From Thiomonas sp. FB-6 (lineage in GTDB: Bacteria > Pseudomonadota > Gammaproteobacteria > Burkholderiales > Burkholderiaceae_C), in the NCBI RefSeq assembly GCF_000377645.1, contig NZ_KB898471.1, positions 744,941-808,940 on the forward strand: a stretch of DNA of 64,000 nucleotides. The letters run 5' to 3'. The notes below the pieces were generated by a model. That model saw only the letters and a list, made by a program, of their open reading frames with translations, ran no database searches and was not told the origin of the DNA. Positions 8,649 to 17,976 of this stretch are shown here, one piece after another. Each line of letters begins with the position of its first letter. Position 1 is the stretch's first letter. A program made the translations under genes and the position numbers.

Positions 8649-8799
8649 AGCCCCGGCGGGCATGCGCCGGCCGGGCGGATGGTCATGGATCGACCGCCAC
8701 GGCAACTGCGGGGAACCCGGGTGCGCGCCGCCGCGGGCTTGGGCTAGTCTGGCGCCACGAGGCGCCGGGTCCCCGGCCCGGACTCCACGATCGACAACC

Positions 8800-9609
8800 A
8801 TGAGTACCCTGCAACACGACACCGCGGTGGCGGTGGTCACCGGCGGCGCGCGCGGCATCGGCCTGGGCATCGCACGCTGGTTCCTGCGCCACGGCCATCG
8901 CGTGGCGCTGCTGGACATCGACGCGGCCACGCTCGAGCGCACCGAGCGTGAGCTGGCCCAGCCCGAACAGGTGCTGGCGCTGCACTGCGACGTCTCCGAC
9001 GAGTCCCGCGTGGCCGCCGCCGCCGATGCGGTGTGGCGGCGTTTCGGGCGCGTGGACGCGCTGATCAACAACGCCGGCGTGGCCGTGTTCAAGCCTATCG
9101 GCGAGACCAGTTTCGCGGACTGGCGCCACGTGCTGGGCACCAACCTCGACGGCGCCTTCCTGTGCACCCAGGCCTTCGCCCCGCTGATGCTGCGCGGCGG
9201 ACGCGGCGGCGCGGTGGTCAACATCGCCTCCATCTCGGCGGTGCGCGCCAGCACGCTGCGCGTGGCCTACGGCACCAGCAAGGCGGCCCTCGTGCACCTG
9301 ACGCGCCAGCAGGCGGTGGAACTGGGGGACCAGGGCATCCGCTGCAACGTCATCGCCCCGGGCCCGGTGGAGACCGAGATGGCCAAGCTGGTGCACAGCG
9401 TGGCCGTGCGCACGGACTACCACGACGCCATCCCGCTCGGGCGCTACGGCACGGTGGAGGAGATGGCCGAGACCGTGGGCTTCCTGTGCAGCCCGGCGGC
9501 CAGTTTCATCAACGGCCAGCTGCTGGCCGTCGACGGCGGCTTCGAGGCCGCGGGCGTCGGCCTGCCCACGCTGCGGCGGCGCCGCCAGGAGCAGGCCGAC
9601 CCGCATTGA
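8800..9609 (+). CDS. Short-chain dehydrogenase/reductase
   Basis: The 269-residue protein has the classical SDR pattern: TGGARGIG near residue 16 (NAD(P) binding), LHCDVSD, NNAG near residue 92, catalytic serine in NIASISA, and YGTSK near residue 161 as the Tyr-Lys pair. LDID after the second strand carries an acidic residue that favours NAD(H). A short arginine-rich tail ends the protein. It stands 59 bases before the TRAP transporter genes on the same strand. It may oxidise the compound that the transporter imports; the substrate is unknown. Confidence 0.88.
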   Translation: MSTLQHDTAVAVVTGGARGIGLGIARWFLRHGHRVALLDIDAATLERTERELAQPEQVLALHCDVSDESRVAAAADAVWRRFGRVDALINNAGVAVFKPIGETSFADWRHVLGTNLDGAFLCTQAFAPLMLRGGRGGAVVNIASISAVRASTLRVAYGTSKAALVHLTRQQAVELGDQGIRCNVIAPGPVETEMAKLVHSVAVRTDYHDAIPLGRYGTVEEMAETVGFLCSPAASFINGQLLAVDGGFEAAGVGLPTLRRRRQEQADPH

Positions 9610-9668
9610 AGGCCCCGGGTCCCCGGGGCACGCATTTTCATTCCACAACACGCAGGAGGAGACCCAGC

Positions 9669-10688
9669 ATGAGCATCACCCGTCGTGAATTCCTCGCCGG
9701 CGCCACGGCGCTGGCACCCATGGCGCTGGCCGCCAGTCCAGTGCGCGCGCTGGCCGCCGAGTCCGAGTTCCAGTTCAAGTACGCCAACAACCTGCCGGTC
9801 ACGCACCCGATGAACGTGCGTGCGCGCGAGATGGCCGAGGCCATCCACAAGGAGACCCACGGCCGCGTCACCCTGCAGATCTTCCCCAACAACCAGCTCG
9901 GTTCGGACACCAGCATGCTCAGCCAGCTGCGCGCCGGCGGCATCGACTTCTTCACCCTGTCGGGCCTGATCCTGTCCACCCTGGTGCCGGCCGCGTCGAT
10001 CACCGGCATCGGCTTCGCCTTCCCCGACTACGACGCGGTCTGGAAGGCGGTGGACGGCGAGCTGGGCGCCTACGTGCGCGGCCAGATCGAGAAGGCCAAC
10101 CTGGTCGTGATGGACAAGATCTGGGACAACGGTTTCCGCGAGATCACCTCGTCGACCAAGCCCATCCGCACCGCGGCCGACCTCAAGGGATTCAAGATCC
10201 GCGTGCCGGTGTCTCCGCTGTGGACCTCGATGTTCCAGGCCTTCGGCGCCTCGCCTACCTCGATCAACTTCGACGAGGTCTACTCCGCGCTGCAGACCCA
10301 CCTGGTCGACGGCGAGGAGAACCCGCTGGCCATCATCGCCACGGCCAAGCTGTACGAGGTGCAGAAGTACTGCTCGCTGACCAACCACATGTGGGACGGC
10401 TTCTGGTTCCTCGGCAATCCGCAGTCGTGGAAGCGCCTGCCGCCGGACCTGCAGGCCATCGTGGCGCGCAACATCAACGCCGCCGGCATGAAGGAGCGCA
10501 GCGACGTGGCGGCGCTGAACGCCTCGCTGGAAGGCCAGCTCAAGGCCAAGGGCATGGTGTTCAACGCCACCAGCCCCGACAGCTTCCGCGCGCAGCTGCG
10601 CAAGGCCGGCTTCTACGCCCAGTGGAAGGCCAAGTACGGCGAGCAGGCCTGGGGCATCCTGGAGCACAGCACGGGCAAGCTGGCGTGA
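9669..10688 (+). CDS. dctP: TRAP transporter solute-binding protein (DctP family)
   Basis: The 339-residue protein begins MSITRREFLAGATALAPMAL, a twin-arginine signal peptide, so it is exported folded to the periplasm. The mature part has DctP-family blocks: FKYANNLPVTHPMN, RVTLQIFPNNQLG, GFREITSSTKPI, LKGFKIRVP, and VDGEENPL near residue 216. The family binds small carboxylates and similar anions; the conserved arginine in FKIRVP contacts the carboxylate. A strong AGGAGGA ribosome site at 9654-9660 sets the start. The stop overlaps the permease start. The ligand cannot be named from sequence. Confidence 0.92.
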   Translation: MSITRREFLAGATALAPMALAASPVRALAAESEFQFKYANNLPVTHPMNVRAREMAEAIHKETHGRVTLQIFPNNQLGSDTSMLSQLRAGGIDFFTLSGLILSTLVPAASITGIGFAFPDYDAVWKAVDGELGAYVRGQIEKANLVVMDKIWDNGFREITSSTKPIRTAADLKGFKIRVPVSPLWTSMFQAFGASPTSINFDEVYSALQTHLVDGEENPLAIIATAKLYEVQKYCSLTNHMWDGFWFLGNPQSWKRLPPDLQAIVARNINAAGMKERSDVAALNASLEGQLKAKGMVFNATSPDSFRAQLRKAGFYAQWKAKYGEQAWGILEHSTGKLA

Positions 10689-12538
10689 CACAGGCCGGGG
10701 AGGTCGCGCCGCGGGCCGGCCCCGCGGCGCGCGTGGACGCGCTGCTCGGCCGCCCGGTCGAGTTCGCGGCGGCGGCGCTGGTGCTGCTGGAGGTGCTGGT
10801 GCTGCTGGCCGGCATCGTCGCGCGCAGTCTCGGCCACCCGCTGGTGTGGTCGGACGAGCTCGCCTCCATGCTGTTCCTGTGGCTGGCCATGCTCGGGGCG
10901 GTGGTGGCGCTGCGCCGCGACGAACACATGCGCATGAGCGCGCTGGCGGCGCGCTGGGGCGGCGCCGGGCGCGCCCGGCTGCACGCGCTCAGCCTGGGCG
11001 CCAGCCTGGCGCTGCTGCTGCTGCTCGCATGGCCGGCCTGGCAGTTCGCGCAGAACCAGCAGATCATCACCACCCCCGCCATGGGCCTGTCGGACCTGTG
11101 GCGCGCGGCCGCGATGCCGGCGGGCATCGTGCTGATGGCGCTGGTGGCGCTGTCGCGCCTGCTGCGCGAATGCACCCCGCGCCGCGCCGTCGGCGCGCTG
11201 GCGCTGCCGGCGCTGGCGGGCCTGGCGCTGTGGTGGGCGCGCCCGGCCTTCGAATCCCTGGGCCAGCTCGACCTGCTGATCTTCCTCGTGGGCCTCGGCG
11301 CGGCCTGCGTGCTGGCGGGCATTCCCATCGCCTTTTCCTTCGGCCTGGCCGCCTTCAGCTACCTGGCGCTGTCCACGCAGACTCCGCTACAGATCCTGGT
11401 GGGGCGCATGGACGAAGGCATGTCGCACCTGATCCTGCTGGCGGTTCCGCTGTTCGTGTTCCTCGGGCTGCTCATCGAGATGACCGGCATGGCGCGCGCC
11501 ATGGTGGATTTCCTCGCCGGGCTGCTGGGCCACGTGGGCGGCGGGCTGTCCTACGTGCTGGTGGGGGCGATGTACCTGGTATCGGGCATTTCCGGCTCCA
11601 AGGCCGCCGACATGGCGGCCATCGCTCCGGCGCTGTTCCCGGAAATGCAGCGCCTGGGGACCGCGCGGGGCGAACTGGTCGCGCTGCTGGCGGCCACCGG
11701 CGCGCAGACCGAGACCGTGCCTCCCAGCCTGGTGCTGATCACCATCGGCTCGGTCACCGGGGTGTCGATCTCAGCGCTGTTCACCGGCGGCCTGCTGCCG
11801 GCGCTGGTCACCGGCCTGGGCCTGTGCCTGGTGATCGGCTGGCGCAATCGCGGGCGCGGCTCGGGACGCGAGCGCGCGCCGCGCGCCGAGGTGCTGCGCC
11901 TGGGGCTGGTGGCCGCGCCCGCGCTGGCGCTGCCCTTCGTGATCCGCGCCGCCGTGGTCGACGGCATCGCCACCGCCACCGAGGTGTCCACGCTGGGCAT
12001 CGTCTACGCCACCGCCATCGGGCTGCTGGTGTACCGGCGCTTCGACTGGCGCAGGCTGCTGCCCATGCTGGTGGAGACGGCCAGCCTGTCGGGCGCCATC
12101 CTGTTCATCATCGGCACCGCCACCGCCATCGCCTGGGGCCTGACCCAGTCCGGCTTCTCGGGCTCGCTGGCGCAGGCGATGGCCTCGCTGCCCGGCGGCG
12201 GCCCGGTGTACCTGGCCGTGTCCATCCCGCTGTTCATCCTGCTGGGCTCGGTGCTCGAGGGCATCCCCGCGATGGTGCTGTTCGGCCCGCTGCTGTTCCC
12301 CATCGCGCGCCAGCTGGGCATCCACGAAGTGCACTACGCCATGGTCGTGGTGCTGTCGATGGGCCTGGGCCTGTTCATGCCGCCGCTGGGGGTGGGCTAT
12401 TACGCCGCCTGCGCGATCGGCCGCGTGGCGCCGGAGGAAGGCGTGCGCCCGCTGCTGGGCTACCTGGCCGCGCTGCTGGCGGGCATCGTCGTGGTGGCCG
12501 CGGTGCCCTGGCTGTCCACCGGTTTCCTGGCGCGCTGA
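10685..12538 (+). CDS. TRAP transporter permease, small and large subunits fused (DctQM)
   Basis: A GTG start overlaps the dctP stop (GTGA), giving 617 residues. Residues 1-165 form a DctQ-like four-helix unit with VWSDELASMLFLWLAMLGAVVALRR typical of the small subunit. The rest is a DctM-type permease with many helices, including LILLAVPLFVFLGLLIEMTG, SGISGSKAADMAAIAP and the final MGLGLFMPPLGVGYYAAC. Fused QM permeases are a known TRAP variant. The complex uses the sodium or proton gradient and the periplasmic protein encoded just upstream. Confidence 0.92.
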   Translation: MTQAGEVAPRAGPAARVDALLGRPVEFAAAALVLLEVLVLLAGIVARSLGHPLVWSDELASMLFLWLAMLGAVVALRRDEHMRMSALAARWGGAGRARLHALSLGASLALLLLLAWPAWQFAQNQQIITTPAMGLSDLWRAAAMPAGIVLMALVALSRLLRECTPRRAVGALALPALAGLALWWARPAFESLGQLDLLIFLVGLGAACVLAGIPIAFSFGLAAFSYLALSTQTPLQILVGRMDEGMSHLILLAVPLFVFLGLLIEMTGMARAMVDFLAGLLGHVGGGLSYVLVGAMYLVSGISGSKAADMAAIAPALFPEMQRLGTARGELVALLAATGAQTETVPPSLVLITIGSVTGVSISALFTGGLLPALVTGLGLCLVIGWRNRGRGSGRERAPRAEVLRLGLVAAPALALPFVIRAAVVDGIATATEVSTLGIVYATAIGLLVYRRFDWRRLLPMLVETASLSGAILFIIGTATAIAWGLTQSGFSGSLAQAMASLPGGGPVYLAVSIPLFILLGSVLEGIPAMVLFGPLLFPIARQLGIHEVHYAMVVVLSMGLGLFMPPLGVGYYAACAIGRVAPEEGVRPLLGYLAALLAGIVVVAAVPWLSTGFLAR

Positions 12539-12592
12539 TGCGGGCGGGCTGGCGGCCGCGCGCCCCGCCCTGTCCCGGCGCGGCGTCCTGCC

Positions 12593-15500
12593 TCAGTGCG
12601 GCGCCGCCGCCGCGCGCGCGGCACGGCGCCCGGCACGTGCCTGCTTCGCGCGCATGTACCAGGCGTGCGCGCGGTCCAGGTACAGGTAGACCACCGGCGT
12701 GGTGAACAGGGTCATCGCCTGCGACACCAGCAGTCCGCCCACCATCGCATAGCCCAGCGGGCGCCGCAGCTCGGAGCCGGCGCCGTAGTCGAGCATCAGC
12801 GGCAAGCCCGCCAGGATCGCGCAGGCGGTGGTCATCATGATGGGCCTAAAGCGCAGCAGGCAGGCCTCGCGGATGGCCTCGCGCGGGCTCAAGCCGCGCC
12901 GCCGTTCGGCATCGAGGGCGAAGTCGATCATCATGATGCCGTTCTTCTTGACGATGCCGATGAGCAGGATGATGCCGATGATCGCGATCACGCTGAGGTC
13001 GTAGCCCCCGGCGCGCAGGATCAGCAGGGCCCCCAGGCCGGCCGACGGCAGCGTGGACAGGATGGTCAGCGGGTGGATGTAGCTCTCGTACAGCAGGCCC
13101 AGCACGATGTACACGCACACCAGCGCCGCGGCGATCAGGTAGGGCTGGGTGCGCAGCGACTGCTGGAAGGCCTGCGCGGTGCCCTGGAAACTGCCGCGCA
13201 CGGTGGCCGGCATGCGCATGTCGGCCTCCACCTTGCGCACCTGGTCCACGGCCTCGCCCAGCGCCACGCCGGGTGCGAGGTTGAAGGACAGCGTGACGGC
13301 CGGGAACTGCCCCTGGTGGCTGATCATCAGGTAGGCGGTCTTCGAGGTGTCCACCTTCACCAGCGCCGACAGGGGCACCTGCGCTCCGGTCAGCGGCGAC
13401 AGCAGGAAGATCCTGTCGAACAGGTCGGCATCCTTCTGCTCCGAGGGCGCGACTTCCTCGATCACGTGGTAACTGTTGGTCTGGGTGAAGTACTGCGCCA
13501 CCTGCGCCTGACCCACCGCGTCGTCCAGGGTCTGGTCGATCAGCGCCGGGCTGATGCCGAAACTGGCCGCATGCTCGCGGTCCACCGTGACCACCGCCGA
13601 GTTCGCGCGGTTCTGCTGGTCGGAGGCCACGTCGGTGAGCTGGGGCAGCTTCTTCAGGCGTGCCAGCAGGCGCGGCGCCCAGGTGTTGAGCTCGTCGATG
13701 TCGCTGTCCTGCAGGGTGTACTGGTACTGGGTGCGCGCCAGGCGCCCGCCCACGTTGATGTCCTGCGGCGCCTGCATGAACAGGTTGATGCCAGGCACCT
13801 GCGCGATGCGCGGCCGCAGCCGGTCGATGACCTGCTGCGCGCTGGCCTTGCGCCCGTCGGCCTTCGGGCGCAGCGCGATGAAGAACACCCCGGTGTTGGC
13901 GGTGGTGCCGCCGGCGAACACCCCCATGCCGTTGACGTCCGGGTCGGCGGCCACGACCTTGGCCAGCGCGCGGATGCGCCGGCGCATCGCGGGGAAGGAG
14001 GCATCCTGCGAGGTCTGGGCGAAGCCGTAGATGGAGCCGATGTCCTGCTGCGGGAAAAAGCCCTTGGGGCTGAGCACGAACATCAGCACCGTGGCGATCA
14101 GCGTGGCGAAGAACACGCACAGGGTGAGCAGCGGATGCTGCAGCACGTGGTCCAGGCCCCGGCGGTAGGCGTCACGCATGGCGTCGAAGCCGCGCTCGAA
14201 GGCGCGGTACAGCCGGCCGTGGCCGCGCGCATGCTCGTCGCGCAGGAAACGCGAACACATCATCGGCGTGAGGGTCAGCGACACCAGCACCGAGAGGACG
14301 ATGGTCATGCTCACCGTGACCGCGAACTCGCGGAACAGGCGCCCGACGATTCCCCCCATCAGCAGCAAGGGGATAAACACGGCGATCAGCGACACCGAGA
14401 TGGACACGATGGTGAAGCCGATCTCCTGCGCCCCCTGCAGCGCCGCCTGCATCGGCGCCATGCCCTCCTCGACGTGGCGGTAGATGTTCTCGAGCATCAC
14501 GATGGCATCGTCGACCACGAAACCCACCGAGATGGTCAGGGCCATCAGCGAGAGGTTGTCCAGGCTGTAGTGCAGCAGGTACATGGCGCCCGCGGTGCCC
14601 AGCAGCGCCAGCGGCACGGTCAGCCCGGGGATCAGCGTCGACCACAGGCTGCGCAGGAACACGAAAATCACCAGCACCACGGCGCAGATGGTGATGAGCA
14701 GCGTGCGTTCGACGTCGTGCATCGAGGCGCGGATGTTCTGCGTGCGGTCGATCAGGGTGTTGACCTGCATGCCCGGCGGGATGGCCGCGCGCAGGCGGGG
14801 CAACGCGGCCCGGATGCGCTCGACGGTGTCGATGGCGTTGGCGCCGGGCTGCTTGTGCACGAACAGGATGATGGCGCGGCCGTTGCTCAGGCGGTCGCCC
14901 GCGGGGGCCGCGGCGCCGCGGAAGCCCCAGGCGCCGGTGAGCACGTTCTCCGGGCCGTCCACCGCGCGGCCGATGTCGCGCACGCGCACCGGCGAACCGT
15001 GACGCCAGGCGATCACCGTGTCGTTCCACGCCGCGGCATGGGTGATCTGGTCGTTGGTGTAGATGGCCGCGCTGCTGTGCTCGCCGTTGAGGCTGCCGGC
15101 AGCCTGGCTCACCGAGGCCTGCCCGATGGCCGCGCGCACGTCCTCCAGGCTCAGGCCCATGGCGGCCAGGCGCGCCGGGTCCACCTGAATGCGGATGGCC
15201 GGCTTCTGGCGCCCGCCGATGTCCACGCTGCCCACGCCGGGAATCTGGGAGATCTGCTGCGCCAGCACCACCTCGGCGTAGTCGTCGACCTGGGTGATCG
15301 GCAGGGTCGAAGACTGCGCCGCCAACACCAGCACGGCGAATTCCGCCGGGTTGATCTTGCGGAAGGTCGGCGGTGCCGGAAGGCTCTTCGGAAGCTGGCC
15401 GGCCGCGGCGTTGATGGCCGACTGCACGTCCATCGCGGCGGCGTCGATGTCGCGCTTGAGGTCGAACTGCAGGGTGATCTGGGTGCTGCCCAGCGCGCTG

Positions 15501-15748
15501 GTCGACGTCATCTGCGCCAGCCCGGGTATGCCCGCGAACTGGGTCTCCAGCGGCTGGGCCACGGTGGAGGCCATGACCTGCGGATTGGCTCCCGGCAGGT
15601 TGGCGCTGACCTGGATCGTGGGGTATTCCACGTCGGGCAGCGAGGCCACCGGCAGCAGCGGCAGCGCCACCGCGCCCGCCAGCAGCAGCGCCAGCGCCAG
15701 CAGCGAGGTGCCGATGGGGCGGCGGATGAAACCCGTCGAGATGCTCAT
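12593..15748 (-). CDS. RND multidrug efflux permease (HAE1 family, MdtB/MdtC-like)
   Basis: The 1051-residue inner-membrane protein begins MSISTGFIRRPIGTSLLALA and shows the twelve-helix RND layout with two large periplasmic loops. Family blocks include LPVASLPDVEYPTIQV, ETQFAGIPGLAQMTSTS, the proton-relay helix with GFVVDDAIVMLENIYRH, and GIVKKNGIMMIDFALDAE near 940. This set is closest to the MdtB/MdtC/MuxB branch of drug-exporting pumps. Only one permease gene is present, whereas mdtBC systems have two. It starts 10 bases after the adaptor gene, and no outer-membrane channel gene follows: the pump must share a TolC-type protein. Convergent with the TRAP genes. Confidence 0.93.
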   Translation of the reverse strand: MSISTGFIRRPIGTSLLALALLLAGAVALPLLPVASLPDVEYPTIQVSANLPGANPQVMASTVAQPLETQFAGIPGLAQMTSTSALGSTQITLQFDLKRDIDAAAMDVQSAINAAAGQLPKSLPAPPTFRKINPAEFAVLVLAAQSSTLPITQVDDYAEVVLAQQISQIPGVGSVDIGGRQKPAIRIQVDPARLAAMGLSLEDVRAAIGQASVSQAAGSLNGEHSSAAIYTNDQITHAAAWNDTVIAWRHGSPVRVRDIGRAVDGPENVLTGAWGFRGAAAPAGDRLSNGRAIILFVHKQPGANAIDTVERIRAALPRLRAAIPPGMQVNTLIDRTQNIRASMHDVERTLLITICAVVLVIFVFLRSLWSTLIPGLTVPLALLGTAGAMYLLHYSLDNLSLMALTISVGFVVDDAIVMLENIYRHVEEGMAPMQAALQGAQEIGFTIVSISVSLIAVFIPLLLMGGIVGRLFREFAVTVSMTIVLSVLVSLTLTPMMCSRFLRDEHARGHGRLYRAFERGFDAMRDAYRRGLDHVLQHPLLTLCVFFATLIATVLMFVLSPKGFFPQQDIGSIYGFAQTSQDASFPAMRRRIRALAKVVAADPDVNGMGVFAGGTTANTGVFFIALRPKADGRKASAQQVIDRLRPRIAQVPGINLFMQAPQDINVGGRLARTQYQYTLQDSDIDELNTWAPRLLARLKKLPQLTDVASDQQNRANSAVVTVDREHAASFGISPALIDQTLDDAVGQAQVAQYFTQTNSYHVIEEVAPSEQKDADLFDRIFLLSPLTGAQVPLSALVKVDTSKTAYLMISHQGQFPAVTLSFNLAPGVALGEAVDQVRKVEADMRMPATVRGSFQGTAQAFQQSLRTQPYLIAAALVCVYIVLGLLYESYIHPLTILSTLPSAGLGALLILRAGGYDLSVIAIIGIILLIGIVKKNGIMMIDFALDAERRRGLSPREAIREACLLRFRPIMMTTACAILAGLPLMLDYGAGSELRRPLGYAMVGGLLVSQAMTLFTTPVVYLYLDRAHAWYMRAKQARAGRRAARAAAAPH

Positions 15749-15758
15749 GGAGTCGCGC

Positions 15759-16919
15759 TCACCGGGGTGCCAGCTCGCGCACCAGCGCGCCCGGGCTGAG
15801 CTTGTACTGCCCGTCCACCACCACCCGCTCGCCGGCCTTCAGGCCTTCGGTGATCACGGCCACGCCGTCCTGCTCCTGGCCCACCCGCACCGGCCGCACC
15901 TGGGCGCGGTGCCGGGCGTCCACCACGTAGACGTAGGTCCCCGTCTGGCCGCGCTGCACGGCGGAGTCGGGCACCGTCACGGCGTCGTGCCAATGCCCCA
16001 GCACCAGGCGTACGCGCAGGTACTGTCCGGGCCACAGCAGATGCCGGGGATTGGCGAAGCGCGCCTTCAGCGCGATGGTGCCGCTGGCCGCGTCGATCTG
16101 GTTGTTCACCAGCACCAGGGTGCCGCTGGCCTCGGGCCGCGCCTGCCCCGGCGCATAGGCCAGCACCTGCAGCGGGCCGCCGGCGCGCGCCTGGTTGATG
16201 GACTGCACCGACTGGCCCGGCAGGCTGAAGGCCACGTCGATGGGGTCGATCTGGTTGATCACCACCAGGCCGGCGGGATCGCTGGCGTGCACGATGTTGC
16301 CGGGGTCGACCAGGCGCGCGCCCGCCAGGCCGGCGATGGGCGCCCGGATGGTGGCGTAGCCCAGTTGCACCCGCGCGTAGTCGGCCTGCGCGGAGTCCGC
16401 CTGCACCGCCGCGCTCAACTGCGCGACCAGCGCGCGCTGGGTGTCCAGGCTCTGGCGCGAGGCGGCCCCCGCGCTCACCAGCCCGCTGGCGCGCCGCAGC
16501 TCCAGCCGGGCGTCGGCCAGTTGAGCCTGGTCGCGCGCCATCGCGGCGCGCGCCTGCTCGAGCTGGGCGTTCAGCGCGCGCGGGTCGATGCGCGCGAGCA
16601 CCTGCCCGGCGCGCACGTCCTGCCCTTCGCTGAAGCCGATGGAATCCAGCCTGCCGTCGACCTGGGTGCGCACCGTCACCGTGCGCCGTGCCTGCACCGT
16701 GCCCACGCCCAGCAGCACGCGGGGCACGTCGGCCAGCTGCGCCGGCTGCACGGTGGCCGGCACGGCCACGGGCGCGGGCGCCGCCAGCGCGATCTGCCCC
16801 GTCGGCTGCGCCGCACGCTGCACCAGGCGCCAGCCCAGCAGCGCGGCCGTGCCCAGCAGCAACAGCACGATCACCCGCCGCGTGCGCGCGGCGGGCCAAG
16901 CGGACGAAACTTCGGGCAT
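15759..16919 (-). CDS. RND efflux periplasmic adaptor (MdtA-like membrane fusion protein)
   Basis: The 386-residue protein has an N-terminal membrane anchor (RRVIVLLLLGTAALLGWRLV), then the lipoyl half-motifs GTVQARRTVTVRTQVDGRLDSIGFSEGQDVRAGQVLARID, an alpha-hairpin about residues 105-170, and the second half-motif YATIRAPIAGLAGARLVDPGNIV. Beta-barrel and membrane-proximal segments complete it. Such adaptors link the inner-membrane RND pump to the outer-membrane channel. It is followed after 10 bases by the permease gene. Confidence 0.92.
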   Translation of the reverse strand: MPEVSSAWPAARTRRVIVLLLLGTAALLGWRLVQRAAQPTGQIALAAPAPVAVPATVQPAQLADVPRVLLGVGTVQARRTVTVRTQVDGRLDSIGFSEGQDVRAGQVLARIDPRALNAQLEQARAAMARDQAQLADARLELRRASGLVSAGAASRQSLDTQRALVAQLSAAVQADSAQADYARVQLGYATIRAPIAGLAGARLVDPGNIVHASDPAGLVVINQIDPIDVAFSLPGQSVQSINQARAGGPLQVLAYAPGQARPEASGTLVLVNNQIDAASGTIALKARFANPRHLLWPGQYLRVRLVLGHWHDAVTVPDSAVQRGQTGTYVYVVDARHRAQVRPVRVGQEQDGVAVITEGLKAGERVVVDGQYKLSPGALVRELAPR

Positions 16920-17039
16920 GACCGGTGGTCCGGATTCGAAATGGGGTGTCGCCGGTCCGGAGGCCCCCTGCCCCCGAACCTTGTCTCGCCCGGGATGTTA
17001 GAGCCAGAGCTCCCCGCGTGCCGGAACTGGAGCCGGGGC

Positions 17040-17861
17040 TCAGAGCGCCTGCAAGGCGATCAGCTTGACGGCCCCCGCCGCGCCGCCGCGCAGGGTGAAC
17101 TGGCGGTACTCGCGCGGGCCCTGCGCGGTCGCGAAGGCGCGCAGCCCTCCTTCGCGTTCGAGCACCTGCTGGGAGCGCCAGGCCTGCTCGAACTCGGGGC
17201 TCTGCAGGCACAGCGTGGCGACGAAACGCCGGTGCCGCGGGTCGTCGCGCAACGCGGCCGTGTCGGCGCGGAACTCCGCGGCCAGCCTGCGGGCCCGCAG
17301 CTCCCAGTCGACGATCCAATCGCGCGCCAGCGGGTCCAGATACACCCAGCGCAACAGGTTGGGTTCCGCGGGACCCGACTCGCCCAGCCAGGGCGCGAAC
17401 AGGCGCCGGGCCTCGGGATTGCAGGCCAGCAGGTCCCAGTGCGCGTCCAGCGCGTAGGCCGGGCAGCGCATGAGGCCGACCAGGCGCGCGCAGTCCTGGT
17501 CCTCCGGCTCGCCCGCGGGCTGGCGCGCCGCCGACGCGGCACGCGGATCGGCACGCCGCGCCAGCCCGAACAGGTAGGAGCGCTCGGCCGGGCTCAGGCG
17601 CAGGCCCTGCGCCAGGGCATCCAGCGTGGCCACGGACACCGCCTGGGTACGTCCCTGCTCGATCCAGGTGTACCAGGTGGGGCTGATGCCGCACAGCGCC
17701 GCCACCTCCTCGCGGCGCAGGCCGCGGGTGCGCCGGCGCCGCCCGGCGGGCAGGCCCAGCGCCTCGGGCTGCAGGCGTTCGCGCGCGGCGCGCAGGAAGG
17801 CACCGAGCTGCTCGGTCGCGCCGGCGGCCTCCGGCTGGGGCTCGGTCTCGGGGCTGGGCAT
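17040..17861 (-). CDS. XRE-family regulator with MmyB-like ligand domain
   Basis: The 273-residue protein has an N-terminal helix-turn-helix (TRGLRREEVAALCGISPTWYTWIEQGRTQAVSVATLDALAQGL) near residues 45-87 and a C-terminal MmyB-type domain (about 110-265), which in related proteins binds a hydrophobic ligand. LRREEVA and WYTWIEQGR are typical of this group. It lies upstream of the efflux genes on the same strand (120-base gap) and divergent from a methyltransferase gene. MmyB-type regulators often control the adjacent divergent gene, so either neighbour may be its target. A TATAAG -10-like box at 17880-17875 (minus strand) lies 13 bases before its start. Confidence 0.88.
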   Translation of the reverse strand: MPSPETEPQPEAAGATEQLGAFLRAARERLQPEALGLPAGRRRRTRGLRREEVAALCGISPTWYTWIEQGRTQAVSVATLDALAQGLRLSPAERSYLFGLARRADPRAASAARQPAGEPEDQDCARLVGLMRCPAYALDAHWDLLACNPEARRLFAPWLGESGPAEPNLLRWVYLDPLARDWIVDWELRARRLAAEFRADTAALRDDPRHRRFVATLCLQSPEFEQAWRSQQVLEREGGLRAFATAQGPREYRQFTLRGGAAGAVKLIALQAL

Positions 17862-17976
17862 GAGTCGGGTAGTCCTTATACCAGGATGAGCAACGGTCTT
17901 GTTCCATGACCGGGCCTGGGCCTATGGTAGATCCCGGCAGGCCCGCCCCATCCCAGTCCCTCACCGGAGAAGCCGC

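Noticed and set aside
12596..15799. A 1067-codon open frame on the plus strand across the RND pump gene
   Set aside because: Antisense shadow of a clear 1051-residue RND permease; the translated product is rich in His, Gln and Arg with no motif.
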